Shown here one piece after another: positions 25,653-36,056 of a stretch of DNA of 64,000 nucleotides. A program made the position numbers and the translations under genes. The notes below the pieces were generated by a model. It was not told the DNA's origin, ran no database searches, and saw only the letters and a program-made list of their open reading frames with translations. The stretch is from Leucobacter chinensis (lineage in GTDB: Bacteria > Actinomycetota > Actinomycetes > Actinomycetales > Microbacteriaceae), in assembly GCF_019049105.1 (NCBI RefSeq), contig NZ_JAHQZR010000001.1, forward strand, positions 62,001 to 126,000, written 5' to 3'. Position 1 is the first letter of the stretch; every line of letters begins with the position of its first letter.

Positions 25653-26686
25653 GTACCCTCACCCTCGACTCCCTCGTCAAAAACTTTAAGAGCACGCAGG
25701 TACTTCGCGGCATTGATCTCTCGGTTGAATCGGGCGAATTCATCTCGTTGCTCGGCCCCTCAGGCTGCGGCAAGACCACCCTGCTGCGGTGCATTGCGGG
25801 TCTTGAGACCGTGACGAGCGGCAGCATTCTCATCGGCGACGAGAACGTCACTAATCTGCCCCCTGAAAAGCGCAAGCTCGGCATGATGTTCCAGTCGTAC
25901 GCCCTGTTTCCGCACATGTCTGTACTCGAGAACGTTCGTTTCGGTCTGCGTATGGAACAACAGCACTCGAAAAAAGAACAGCTTGATATCGCACAGAACG
26001 CGCTCGAACGCGTGCAGATGGGGCACCTCGCAAAGCGCATGCCAACCGAGCTTTCGGGAGGTCAGCAGCAGCGTGTTGCGCTCGCCCGAGCCATCGCGAC
26101 CGAGCCTCGGCTTTTGTTGCTCGACGAGCCCCTCTCAAACCTCGATGCCCGTCTTCGCGAAGACATGCAGATCGAGTTGAAAGAGCTGCATCAATCGCTC
26201 GGTGTGACGACCATTTTCGTGACGCACGATCAAGAAGAAGCTCTGAGCCTCTCAGACCGCATCGTGCTGATGAACGCGGGCGTGATCGAACAGGTCGCAG
26301 CCCCGGCAGAGATTTACTCGTCTCCCGCGACGGCCTTTGCGGCCGACTTCATTGGCGCGGCAAACCTCTTAGAGGGCACGAAAGATGGTGCCACTGTGCG
26401 CTTGGCCGGGACCGAGATTATGCTCATGGTGCCGGGCTCTGGTGAAGGATCAGGCAACATCATGTTGCGACAAGAAGACATTCGACTCGCCGCTGCTGCA
26501 TCGCCCGAGACCCCTCACTCGGCAACTCTTTTGACGAGTGTGTACCGTGGCGCCGATGCTGTGCACGTTGTTGAGATGGGCGGTCACCGCCTCAAGGTGG
26601 TCACCCCGAGGGCCCAGTTTGCCCTGAATCCTGGCCCAGTGTGTATCGGCTGGGCAGCCGATACCCCGGTGTGGATCGCGGGCTAG
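25649..26686 (+). CDS. potA: ABC transporter ATP-binding protein, PotA-like
   Basis: 345 residues. Walker A is GPSGCGKTTLLRC near residue 36, the Q-loop is MMFQSYALFPHM, the signature is LSGGQQQRVALARAIA and Walker B is LLLLDEPLSNLD. A C-terminal TOBE-like domain follows (IMLRQEDIRLA). It powers the polyamine-type importer. The stop codon overlaps the stop of the convergent minus-strand gene by four bases, so there is no room for a separate terminator. Confidence 0.88.
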   Translation: MSTLTLDSLVKNFKSTQVLRGIDLSVESGEFISLLGPSGCGKTTLLRCIAGLETVTSGSILIGDENVTNLPPEKRKLGMMFQSYALFPHMSVLENVRFGLRMEQQHSKKEQLDIAQNALERVQMGHLAKRMPTELSGGQQQRVALARAIATEPRLLLLDEPLSNLDARLREDMQIELKELHQSLGVTTIFVTHDQEEALSLSDRIVLMNAGVIEQVAAPAEIYSSPATAFAADFIGAANLLEGTKDGATVRLAGTEIMLMVPGSGEGSGNIMLRQEDIRLAAAASPETPHSATLLTSVYRGADAVHVVEMGGHRLKVVTPRAQFALNPGPVCIGWAADTPVWIAG

Positions 26687-27267
26687 CGCGCGGCGTGCGC
26701 GTAGCTTCGCAACAACGCTGTTGCCTCCTGTTTTCCGATCAGGCTCTTCGTGAGCATTGATCCGCTCATGATGATCGAGCGGTGCTGATCGGGAACAGGC
26801 AGGCAACGCCACACGTATTCGAGGAGGGCCTCGTCGCGCGCATTGGTGCGTGGGGTGTGGCCGAAGCCGTCGACTTGGATCTCGACGATGCCCGAAGCAA
26901 AGACGAGGGTGAGCATGCGCGCGGTTCCTGGAAACGTTCGTGTCGTCTCGATGAGTGACTGAAGCTGCGCAGCAGAGTGGGTGACGCCACCGGCTGTGAT
27001 CGTGCCGTGGGCATAATCAATGACGAGCGCGGCTCGGAGCCTGATAATCGTCAGCGGTACGAAGATTGCGTTGAGCACGGCAAAGAGCACGAAGCTCATC
27101 ATGATGCCGGGAGCCAGCGAGTAGCCGATGGGGCGCAAGAGAAAGCAGATAGTCAAGACAACTGCTGCCGCGTTGACACCGCCGAGTACCCACCACCACT
27201 GGCGGTCGTTGTGCAAGAAGACCCTTCGAACCGTCGCGGGAGCTTGACCGTGTGGCTGCATATTCAT
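26683..27267 (-). CDS. Hypothetical protein with two membrane helices
   Basis: About 194 residues. Two hydrophobic helices (WVLGGVNAAAVVLTICFLL and MMSFVLFAVLNAIFVPLTIIR) lie in the first 85 residues. The remainder is soluble and starts with a strand-rich part (ALVIDYAHGTITAGG), like the PH-like domains of some bacterial membrane proteins. No family is recognised with confidence. The start is uncertain; ATGs at 27267 and 27261 are best placed, and neither has a clear ribosome site. It is divergent from the rarD-like gene with about 60 bases between. Confidence 0.6.
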   Translation of the reverse strand: MNMQPHGQAPATVRRVFLHNDRQWWWVLGGVNAAAVVLTICFLLRPIGYSLAPGIMMSFVLFAVLNAIFVPLTIIRLRAALVIDYAHGTITAGGVTHSAAQLQSLIETTRTFPGTARMLTLVFASGIVEIQVDGFGHTPRTNARDEALLEYVWRCLPVPDQHRSIIMSGSMLTKSLIGKQEATALLRSYAHAAR

Positions 27268-27330
27268 GGGGTCGAGATTAGCACGTGTCAAAGTCGCACC
27301 CTTGGGCAATGGGGCAGTACAGTACATATC

Positions 27331-28263
27331 GTGCGAGAGAGTAGAGCGGGGTTTGCTTACGGGGTAGGGGCGTACGCCCTATGGGGCCTCTTGCCGGTGT
27401 ACTTCGGGCTCATTATGCAGGTGGGGCCGTTTGAGATCGTGCCGTGGCGAGTGCTGTTCACGCTTGTGTTTTGCGGCATCGCGATTTCGCTCGTGCGGCG
27501 CTGGGGCGACGTGGCGAGGGTGCTGCGCAATCGCCGGCTGACGCTTACACTGCTGCTCTCGGCCCTGCTGCTGTACGGCAACTGGCAAATCTTTGTTGTC
27601 GGTGTCATGAGCGAACGAGTGCTCGAGACTTCCCTCGGCTACTTCATGAACCCCTTCGTGACGGTGCTTATTGGTGTGTTCGTTCGCAAAGAAAAGCTCT
27701 CAAGACTGCAGTGGATCGCGGTGTGTGTAGCCGGAGCCGGAGTGCTCGCGGTTACCCTCGGCTATGGCCGCTTTCCGACGATCGCCATCGGCCTCGCGCT
27801 GACCTTTGGCGTCTACGGCGCGGTCCATAAGGAGCTTGGTTCGCAGGTGTCGGGTCTCACCGGTCTCACCGTTGAGACGGTGCTTACCGCTCCCTTCGCG
27901 CTCGTGCAGGCGGTCGTGTTGCAGCTCACGGTGGGCCTCAGCGCCTTTTCGGTGAGCCCAACGGTGAGCGTGCTCGTCATGCTCGGCGGTGTGATGACCG
28001 CGGTGCCACTCATTCTCTTTGGCGAGGCCGCCGCAAGGCTCAAGCTCTCAACGCTCGGGTTCTTGCAGTTCATCACGCCCATCATGAGCTTTCTGTACGG
28101 CTACTTCATTGCGGGCGAGGAGATGAGTCAGGCACGCTGGTTCGGATTCATTGCGGTGTGGCTTGCGCTCACGCTGCTCGTGACCGAACTCGTGCGGCAA
28201 GTGCGCAAAGCACCGCCTGAGCAGCCCCCGGGATTACACACGGGGCCTATCCCGTTAGACTAG
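27331..28263 (+). CDS. rarD: EamA/RarD-family transporter
   Basis: 310 residues with ten hydrophobic segments. The opening GVGAYALWGLLPVYFGLI and the middle LLYGNWQIFVVGVMSERVLETSLGYFMNP (in part) follow the RarD pattern, a branch of the drug/metabolite transporter superfamily. The substrate of RarD is not settled. The frame is open far upstream, but the GTG at 27331 begins just before the first helix. A TACAGT hexamer ends eight bases before it and no ribosome site is visible, so the mRNA may be leaderless. Confidence 0.85.
   Translation: MRESRAGFAYGVGAYALWGLLPVYFGLIMQVGPFEIVPWRVLFTLVFCGIAISLVRRWGDVARVLRNRRLTLTLLLSALLLYGNWQIFVVGVMSERVLETSLGYFMNPFVTVLIGVFVRKEKLSRLQWIAVCVAGAGVLAVTLGYGRFPTIAIGLALTFGVYGAVHKELGSQVSGLTGLTVETVLTAPFALVQAVVLQLTVGLSAFSVSPTVSVLVMLGGVMTAVPLILFGEAAARLKLSTLGFLQFITPIMSFLYGYFIAGEEMSQARWFGFIAVWLALTLLVTELVRQVRKAPPEQPPGLHTGPIPLD
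28234..28261 (+). promoter_or_regulatory. Candidate promoter of guaB
   Basis: TTACAC and TAGACT are spaced by 16 bases at the very end of the rarD-like gene, about 60 bases before guaB. The leader in between has no obvious purine riboswitch. Confidence 0.45.
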
Positions 28264-28276
28264 AGACAACGCATGA

Positions 28277-29827
<1,551 letters not shown>

Positions 29828-29842
29828 CCAGAAAGGCTTTTC

Positions 29843-30964
29843 GTGAGCACTGAGATCGAGATCGGGCGAGGCAAACGTGCACGCCGTGTCTACACCTTTG
29901 ACGAGATCGGTATTGTTCCTACCCGACGCACGCGCGACACCGAGCTCGTGTCGACGTCGTGGTCAATCGACGCCTTTCAGTTCGACATTCCGGTGCTTGG
30001 CGCCCCCATGGACTCGGTGATGTCGCCGGCAACGGCAATTCAGCTCGGCAAGCTCGGCGGCCTCGGCGTGCTGAACCTCGAGGGCCTCTGGACCAGGTAC
30101 GAAAATCCTGAACTGGTACTCGAAGAACTCGCCCAGATCACCGACCCGACCGAGGCGCTCCGCAAGATGCGCGAGGTCTACGCGCAGCCGATCCGCGGCG
30201 AACTCATTCAGGAGCGCCTCGCGGAAATTCGCGAGGCCGGCGTTGTCGTCGCTGGCGCGCTGTCGCCACATCGCACCCAAGAGCACTACGAGACGGTCGT
30301 GAAGGCGGGCGTCGATCTCTTCGTCATTCGCGGCAACACGGTCTCGGCCGAGCACGTCTCGCACGAAGACCGGGCGCCGCTCAACCTCAAGGAGTTCATC
30401 TACGAGCTCGACGTGCCCGTCATCGTGGGCGGTGCGGCAACGTACAAGACCGCGCTGCACCTCATGCGCACCGGCGCAGCCGGCGTGCTCGTGGGGTTTG
30501 GCGGCGGCGCATCGTCGACCACCAGGGCGACGCTCGGTATTCGCGCCCCCATGGCATCAGCGATCGCTGACGTCGCGGGCGCACGCGCCGACTACCTCGA
30601 CGAGTCGGGCGGGCGCTACGTGCACGTCATCGCCGATGGGGGCCTCGGCACCTCGGGTGACCTCATTAAAGCGATGGCCTGCGGCGCCGACGCGGTCATG
30701 CTCGGTGCGGCACTCGCCCGAGCGAGCGACGCACCGGGACGCGGCTGGCACTGGGGCCAAGAGGCCTACCACGACGAGCTGCCACGAGGCGCTCGCATGA
30801 ACGCGGGGGCAGTTGCTCCCTTCGAACAGATCATCAATGGGCCCGCTGACTCGGCCGACGGCACCTCGAACCTCATCGGGGCGCTGCGACGGGCGATGGC
30901 AACCACGGGCTACTCAGACCTGAAGGAATTCCAGAGGGTCGACATTGTTCACGTAGAACGGTAA
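29843..30964 (+). CDS. guaB3: GuaB3-family IMP dehydrogenase-related protein
   Basis: 373 residues, an IMPDH-like barrel without CBS domains. GuaB3 proteins are widespread in actinobacteria directly after guaB. The loop that carries the catalytic Cys in GuaB reads GGGASSTTR here, with Ser225 in the Cys position. True IMPDH activity is therefore unlikely. GuaB3 of cyanobacteria has been reported as a GMP reductase; whether that holds for actinobacterial forms is uncertain. The family end NLIGALRRAMATTGYSDLKE is intact. GTG start. Confidence 0.9.
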   Translation: MSTEIEIGRGKRARRVYTFDEIGIVPTRRTRDTELVSTSWSIDAFQFDIPVLGAPMDSVMSPATAIQLGKLGGLGVLNLEGLWTRYENPELVLEELAQITDPTEALRKMREVYAQPIRGELIQERLAEIREAGVVVAGALSPHRTQEHYETVVKAGVDLFVIRGNTVSAEHVSHEDRAPLNLKEFIYELDVPVIVGGAATYKTALHLMRTGAAGVLVGFGGGASSTTRATLGIRAPMASAIADVAGARADYLDESGGRYVHVIADGGLGTSGDLIKAMACGADAVMLGAALARASDAPGRGWHWGQEAYHDELPRGARMNAGAVAPFEQIINGPADSADGTSNLIGALRRAMATTGYSDLKEFQRVDIVHVER

Positions 30965-30969
30965 CCGCC

Positions 30970-32622
30970 ATGAACCGGTCACGAGCACTCACTTCACTTC
31001 ACACCGAAGAGGTAGACGTGCTCGTGATCGGTGGCGGCATCACCGGGGCGGGGGCCGCTCTTGACGCAGCAACCCGCGGCCTCAAAACTGGGCTCATCGA
31101 GGCCCGCGACTGGGCATCTGGTACTTCGTCGCGCTCATCGAAACTCGTTCACGGTGGCATTCGCTACCTCGAACAGCTCAACTTCTCGCTCGTGCACGAA
31201 GCGCTGAGCGAACGCGGGCTCCTCTTGCAACGCCTGGCCCCGCACCTCGTGACCCCCATCAAACTGCTGTACCCGCTCGAAACGCCCGTCATTGAACGTT
31301 GCTACGTCGGGGCGGGCATGCTGCTCTACGACCTCTTCGCGAGGGCCTCCCGCACGAAAGCCGGCATGCGCTTTCACCGCCACTTCTCGCGGCGGCAGCT
31401 GAAGCGCGTGGCACCCGGTCTCAAACACGATGCCTTTGTTGGTGGTCTCGGCTACTGGGACGGCCAGGTTGACGATGCGAGGCTTGTGGTCTCGGTCGTG
31501 CGTAGCGCCGTCGATCACGGCGCAGCCGCCGCAAGCCGCGTTCGGGCCGAGGGCTTCGTGCACGAGAGCGGTCGCGTTGTTGGGGTGGTGGCAAGAGACC
31601 TTGAGCGCGACGAGACCTTCACGATTCGCGCAAGAGAGATCGTCATTGCGGCGGGCGTGTGGACCGACGACGTACTTGGCCTCGCAGAAACCGAGATCCG
31701 CCCCCGCGTGCGTGCCTCCAAAGGCGTGCACATTGTCGTGCCACGCGACTGTTTTGACTCGCACGCAGGCCTACTCTTGCGCACCGCGACGAGCGTGCTC
31801 TTTGTGCTGCCCTGGGGCAGGCACTGGATCATTGGCACGACCGATACCGATTGGAACCTCGACAAAGCCCACCCCGCCGCGACGGAGGCCGACATCGACT
31901 ACCTGCTTGATCAGGTCAACCGCGTCGTTGAGCACCCCATCACCCGTGACGACGTGCTCGGGGTGTACGCGGGCCTCAGGCCGCTGCTGAGTGGTCAAGA
32001 CGAGAACACCTCGACGCTCTCGCGAGAGCACACGGTTGCGACGGTCGAACCGGGACTCACGATGATCGCGGGCGGAAAGCTCACGACCTATCGGGTCATG
32101 GCTTCCGACGTCATTGATCACGTGGCCCCGCACACGACCTCGGTCACCGACACGGTGGTGCTGCGCGGCGGCGAATCGTTTGCCGCCCACTGGAACCGAC
32201 GCTCCATTTTTGCCGAGCAGCACGGGCTCACGCTTCGCCAATCAGAGCGCCTGCTGCGTCGATACGGTTCAGACGTGCGGGCGATTGGTGAGCTCCTCGC
32301 GGCCAAGCCTGAGCTCTCGGCAACGCTCCCTGGCGCCGATGACACGCTTCTCGCCGAGATCGTCTACGCCTGCGAAGCAGAGGGCGCGCTGCACCTCGAT
32401 GACGTGCTCACGAGGCGCACGCGCGTCTCGATTGAGGCCGAAGATCGTGGACTCGCTGCCGCCCCCGTCGCTGCTGACCTTATGGCGGCTGCACTCGACT
32501 GGAGCGAGCAGCAGCGCGACACCGAGGTGCAGCGCTACCTCGAGCGCGTCGCCGCCGAGATCGAGAGCCAGCTGCAGCTCACCGACGAGGCTGCTGATCG
32601 GGTGCGCAATAATCGCCCGTAG
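30970..32622 (+). CDS. glpD: Glycerol-3-phosphate dehydrogenase/oxidase
   Basis: 550 residues. This membrane-associated flavoprotein converts glycerol-3-phosphate to dihydroxyacetone phosphate and feeds electrons to the respiratory chain. The FAD loop is VLVIGGGITGAGAALDA near residue 17, followed by GTSSRSSKLVHGGIRYLEQ, the family signature. The second signature, IIGTTDTDW, is near residue 290. The start is five bases after guaB3, so they may share a transcript. Another glycerol-3-phosphate gene, the phosphodiesterase, lies 4 kb downstream. Confidence 0.94.
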   Translation: MNRSRALTSLHTEEVDVLVIGGGITGAGAALDAATRGLKTGLIEARDWASGTSSRSSKLVHGGIRYLEQLNFSLVHEALSERGLLLQRLAPHLVTPIKLLYPLETPVIERCYVGAGMLLYDLFARASRTKAGMRFHRHFSRRQLKRVAPGLKHDAFVGGLGYWDGQVDDARLVVSVVRSAVDHGAAAASRVRAEGFVHESGRVVGVVARDLERDETFTIRAREIVIAAGVWTDDVLGLAETEIRPRVRASKGVHIVVPRDCFDSHAGLLLRTATSVLFVLPWGRHWIIGTTDTDWNLDKAHPAATEADIDYLLDQVNRVVEHPITRDDVLGVYAGLRPLLSGQDENTSTLSREHTVATVEPGLTMIAGGKLTTYRVMASDVIDHVAPHTTSVTDTVVLRGGESFAAHWNRRSIFAEQHGLTLRQSERLLRRYGSDVRAIGELLAAKPELSATLPGADDTLLAEIVYACEAEGALHLDDVLTRRTRVSIEAEDRGLAAAPVAADLMAAALDWSEQQRDTEVQRYLERVAAEIESQLQLTDEAADRVRNNRP

Positions 32623-32744
32623 CGCCAGACTTCGAAGGTGTGAGATGCCAGCGAGTAGCACGCCTCCCGTGCGTTTGCGCACGGCAATTCTCAGCCACAC
32701 CTGGGTAGGCTCAAGGGGTAGGTTCTGCGAGTAACAGGAGTCAC

Positions 32745-33566
32745 ATGAGCAAGCGCCCCCACTACGAAGGCGACCCCACACTGCTTCGAGTGATGATGCG
32801 GCCGAGGTGGATCCTCGCGCTCATTCTCTCGCTCGCCGTCGGCGCGGGATTCGCTGGTCTTGCGCAGTGGCAGATGGGCACGGCGGTGAAGCTCACCGAG
32901 ACGACACTCGACTCTGAGACGAGTTACGAGATTCACGAGCTCACGAAGACTGGCCAGCCGGTGAACGAAGACATGGGCGGCCGCATGGTGACCGACGAGA
33001 TGCGTCTCGTTCCCGGCGACTCGTACATCGTTGGCTCGCGCATGAATCAGAACGAAAAGGGCTACTGGGTCGTGAGCCACTTCGAGAATGAGGCGGCCGA
33101 CGAGCACCTCACCGTTGCGGTCGGGTGGGCCGAGAGCGAAGCTGAGGCCCAGGAGGCCCTTGAAGCCCTCGACACCGATCCTGCGTTCACCACCGTTCAC
33201 GAGGTTGAAGGCCGTTACATGCCTTCAGAGGGTGCGGTTCTTCCTAGCCCGGGCGAACCCCTCGACGTGTATGAGGCGCTCGCGACAGGGCAGTCGATCA
33301 ACCTCTGGGAGCCTTGGCAGGGCACCGCGTTTGCCGGTTATCTCGTCTCAGAGAATGCCCCAGACGGCCTCGACAAGATCGACTCTTTTCCACCGCTGCC
33401 CGAAGAGAAAATTAACTGGCTCAACCTCTTCTACGCGATTGAGTGGATCGTGTTCGCCGGCTTTGCCATCTTCTTCTGGTACCGCCTCACGAGAGACGCC
33501 TGGGAGAAGGAACACGAGTTGATGCAACTCCAGGCTGAATCATCAGGTGAGGCACGCGTAGAATAG
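32745..33566 (+). CDS. SURF1-family protein
   Basis: 273 residues. SURF1 proteins help assemble cytochrome c oxidase. One membrane helix lies near residues 21-41 (RWILALILSLAVGAGFAG) followed by the diagnostic LAQWQMG, and a second helix is near residue 230 (LFYAIEWIVFAGFAIFFWY), leaving the central domain outside the membrane. The ATG has a CAGGAG site. DUF3817 follows in four bases, a frequent actinobacterial pair. Confidence 0.87.
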   Translation: MSKRPHYEGDPTLLRVMMRPRWILALILSLAVGAGFAGLAQWQMGTAVKLTETTLDSETSYEIHELTKTGQPVNEDMGGRMVTDEMRLVPGDSYIVGSRMNQNEKGYWVVSHFENEAADEHLTVAVGWAESEAEAQEALEALDTDPAFTTVHEVEGRYMPSEGAVLPSPGEPLDVYEALATGQSINLWEPWQGTAFAGYLVSENAPDGLDKIDSFPPLPEEKINWLNLFYAIEWIVFAGFAIFFWYRLTRDAWEKEHELMQLQAESSGEARVE

Positions 33567-33570
33567 AGCT

Positions 33571-34020
33571 ATGGCTGTGCTTGAACCCAAGATTGAAGAT
33601 TTCCCTCGCATTCGCAAAGCTCTGAAGGCCTACATGGTCACCTCGGTTGTGACCGGCATCATGCTCTTGCTCCTGTGCGCGGTCATGGTGATGAAGTACG
33701 CTTTTGGCGTCGAGCTCTTTGTGAACACACCCCAGGGTGCGTTCCACTTTTACCCCACGATTCCGCTGGGGCAGGAAGAAGAGTTCGTGCGCGAAGGCTT
33801 CAACCTCTTCAAAGCGATTCTTATCGCTCACGGCTGGTTCTACGTGGTCTACCTCATCTCAAACTTCATGCTGTGGAGCCCGATGAGGTGGCCATTCTGG
33901 CGTTTCCTGCTTCTCGCGCTTGGCGGGGTCATTCCCTTCCTCTCCTTCTTCCTTGAAGGGCGCACCGCGAAGCAGGTAAACGCTTACCTCGAAAAACGAG
34001 AAGCCGCAGTTGCGGCATAA
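33571..34020 (+). CDS. DUF3817 integral membrane protein
   Basis: 149 residues with three or four membrane helices. The opening [23 protein letters not shown] and the middle [12 protein letters not shown] follow DUF3817, of unknown function. It lies four bases after SURF1 and 19 bases before guaA, so it is likely co-transcribed with both. Confidence 0.85.
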   Translation: MAVLEPKIEDFPRIRKALKAYMVTSVVTGIMLLLLCAVMVMKYAFGVELFVNTPQGAFHFYPTIPLGQEEEFVREGFNLFKAILIAHGWFYVVYLISNFMLWSPMRWPFWRFLLLALGGVIPFLSFFLEGRTAKQVNAYLEKREAAVAA

Positions 34021-34039
34021 CCACGAAGGAGATCGCGTC

Positions 34040-35611
34040 ATGAGTGAGACGCCGACCCAGGGCCCTGTGCTCGTTGTAGATTTTGGTGCGCAAGATGCGC
34101 AGCTCGTTGCACGCCGCGTGCGTGAAACCGGAGCGTTTTCTGAACTCGTTCCTCACTCGATCACCGCGAACGAAGTGCGCAAGCGAGGGGCGAGCGCCCT
34201 GATTTTCACCACCGGACCAAACCTCGTGAGCGACCCCAATGCTCCGAGCTTTGATGCAGACCTTCTTAACCTCGGTATTCCTGTTCTCGGCATTGGCTAC
34301 GGGATGCAGGCGATTGTCGCGAAACTTGGCGGCAAGGTCGAGAACGTTGGCGCGGCCGAGCACGGTGTGTTCACCATCACCGCCAAGGCCTCACCGCTCT
34401 TTGCCGGGGCAGAAGGCGACGCAAAGGTACAGCTTGGCCACGAAGAAACCGTTACCGGGCTGCCCGAGGGCTTCACTGCGATCGCTTCGAGTGACGCAGC
34501 ACCCATCGCTGCATTCGGCAACGACGAGCGCCGTGTTTACGGTGTCCAGTGGCTTCCCGAGCTGCGCACCTCAGAGCGCGGCACCGAACTGTTTACGAAC
34601 TTCGTGCGCGGCATCGCCGGCCTCGAAGGCACCTGGACCGCTGCATCGATTGTCGAAGACCAGATCGCGAAGATTCGCGAGCAGGTCGGAACCGGCCGTG
34701 TCATCTGTGCACTTTCTGGTGGCGTTGACTCTGCCGTCTCGGCTGCCCTTGTGCAGAAGGCCGTGGGCGACCAGCTCACCTGTGTCTTCGTGAACCACGG
34801 GCTGCTTCGCGAGGGTGAGCAGGAGCAGGTTGAGGTTGACTTCGTGAAGTCAACCGGCGTGCGCCTCATCACCGTCGACGCGCGGGCACAGTTCCTCGGC
34901 GAACTCGCCGGCGTCAACGACCCTGAGCAGAAGCGCAAGATCATTGGCCGCGAGTTCATTCGCGTCTTCGAGCAGACTCAGCGTGAGCTGATCGCTGAAG
35001 CGAAAGAAGCGAACGACCCGATCCGCTTTCTTGTGCAGGGAACGATCTACCCCGACCTCGTCGAGTCGGGCGTGGGCGACGGCACGAAGAACATCAAGAG
35101 CCACCACAACGTTGGCGGCCTCCCAGAAGACCTCACCTTCGAACTCGTTGAGCCGCTCGCGGCCCTGTTCAAGGATGAGGTTCGTGCGGTCGGTCGCGAG
35201 CTCGGCCTTCCTGAGAAGATCGTTGCGCGCCAGCCCTTCCCAGGCCCGGGCCTCGGCATTCGCGTCGTAGGCGAGGTCACCGAGGAGCGCCTCAAGGTGC
35301 TTCGCGCTGCAGACCTCATCGTGCGCGAGGAGCTCACCCGAGCCGGCCTTGACGACCAGATCTGGCAGTGCCCCGTGGTACTGCTCGCAGACGTACGCTC
35401 GGTTGGCGTCACGAACGACGAGCGCACCTACGGTCACCCGATCGTGCTGCGCCCCGTCATGACCGAAGACGCGATGACGGCCGACTGGGTACGCATTCCT
35501 TACGAGGTGCTCGCGCACATCTCGCACCAGATCACGAGCCAGGTGGCCGAGGTGAACCGCGTCGTGCTTGACGTGACCCCGAAGCCCCCGGGAACCATCG
35601 AGTGGGAGTAA
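34040..35611 (+). CDS. guaA: GMP synthase with degenerate glutaminase domain
   Basis: 523 residues, full length. GuaA makes GMP from XMP, ATP and ammonia. The ATP-pyrophosphatase half is intact: P-loop [14 protein letters not shown], then the dimer domain with [14 protein letters not shown] and the C-terminus KPPGTIEWE. The N-terminal amidotransferase half is not. E. coli GuaA uses Cys86, His181 and Glu183. Here the nucleophile position is Gly86 (GIGYGMQ, codon GGC), the histidine position is Leu172 (VQWLPEL, codon CTT) and only Glu174 remains. The SGGP loop is also TTGP and FGAQY is FGAQD. The enzyme should not hydrolyse glutamine and may depend on free ammonia. The ATG at 34040 has AAGGAGA upstream. 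Confidence 0.95.
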   Translation: MSETPTQGPVLVVDFGAQDAQLVARRVRETGAFSELVPHSITANEVRKRGASALIFTTGPNLVSDPNAPSFDADLLNLGIPVLGIGYGMQAIVAKLGGKVENVGAAEHGVFTITAKASPLFAGAEGDAKVQLGHEETVTGLPEGFTAIASSDAAPIAAFGNDERRVYGVQWLPELRTSERGTELFTNFVRGIAGLEGTWTAASIVEDQIAKIREQVGTGRVICALSGGVDSAVSAALVQKAVGDQLTCVFVNHGLLREGEQEQVEVDFVKSTGVRLITVDARAQFLGELAGVNDPEQKRKIIGREFIRVFEQTQRELIAEAKEANDPIRFLVQGTIYPDLVESGVGDGTKNIKSHHNVGGLPEDLTFELVEPLAALFKDEVRAVGRELGLPEKIVARQPFPGPGLGIRVVGEVTEERLKVLRAADLIVREELTRAGLDDQIWQCPVVLLADVRSVGVTNDERTYGHPIVLRPVMTEDAMTADWVRIPYEVLAHISHQITSQVAEVNRVVLDVTPKPPGTIEWE

Positions 35612-36001
35612 CCCCTCCCGCATAGACTCTGGGCCCTCGTCGCGCGTGTTGCGGCGGGGGCCCTTTGTAGTCTTTGGGCGGGGGTCTCGGCCTTCGGGCG
35701 CTGCCTTCGGCCGGAGCCCTGGCGTTGCTTCGGCAGGCATCGCTTCGGCCTCTGGGTGTTGCTTCTGCCCCGGGCATCGCTTCGGCCCCCGGGCGTCGCT
35801 TCGGCCGGCCTGTTTGCGATTTGGCCGTCTACTTGACGAAAAGCAGGGTGTTCACGCGAAAACACCCTGCTTTTCGTCAAGTGGACCAGGAAAAGCCGAG
35901 CAGCGCATGCCGGTGACCGAGCTAGCGCCAACAACGGCCCCGAGCTTCGACCCGGGTACCGCTGAGGGCGGGGCAGGGTGAGACGACAGCTGAGGATCAA
36001 C
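35612..36001. other. Low-complexity intergenic DNA after guaA
   Basis: No gene is supported. From about 35680 to 35820 the sequence is built of imperfect repeats of GCTTCGGC / CCTTCGGG words (TTGCTTCGGCA, TCGCTTCGGCC and similar). The second copy of the 22-bp-stem palindrome follows, then about 120 bases of unremarkable sequence and the terminator of the convergent minus-strand gene. Frames on both strands translate to Arg/Gly/Pro-rich runs and the repeat-encoded segment, and look spurious. Confidence 0.75.
35830..35883. repeat. Palindromic repeat element, copy 2
   Basis: The same arms as the copy after truA: 22 exact base pairs plus an outer T-G wobble, with loop CACGCGAA. Outside about 55 bp the two surroundings do not match, although both are low-complexity and both lie behind the stop of a housekeeping gene. 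Transcription from guaA would cross it after about 220 bases. Confidence 0.85.
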
Positions 36002-36035
36002 AAAAAAGTGCCCTCCCGCCGAAGCGGGAAGGCAC
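36002..36035 (-). terminator. Terminator of the Bax inhibitor-like gene
   Basis: On the minus strand, a 12-bp stem with one mismatch closes a TTCG-type loop (GCGGGA arms) and is followed by six T residues. It starts about 20 bases after the gene's stop codon. Confidence 0.88.
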
Positions 36036-36056
36036 CTGAGGCAACGACCTTGGTGG

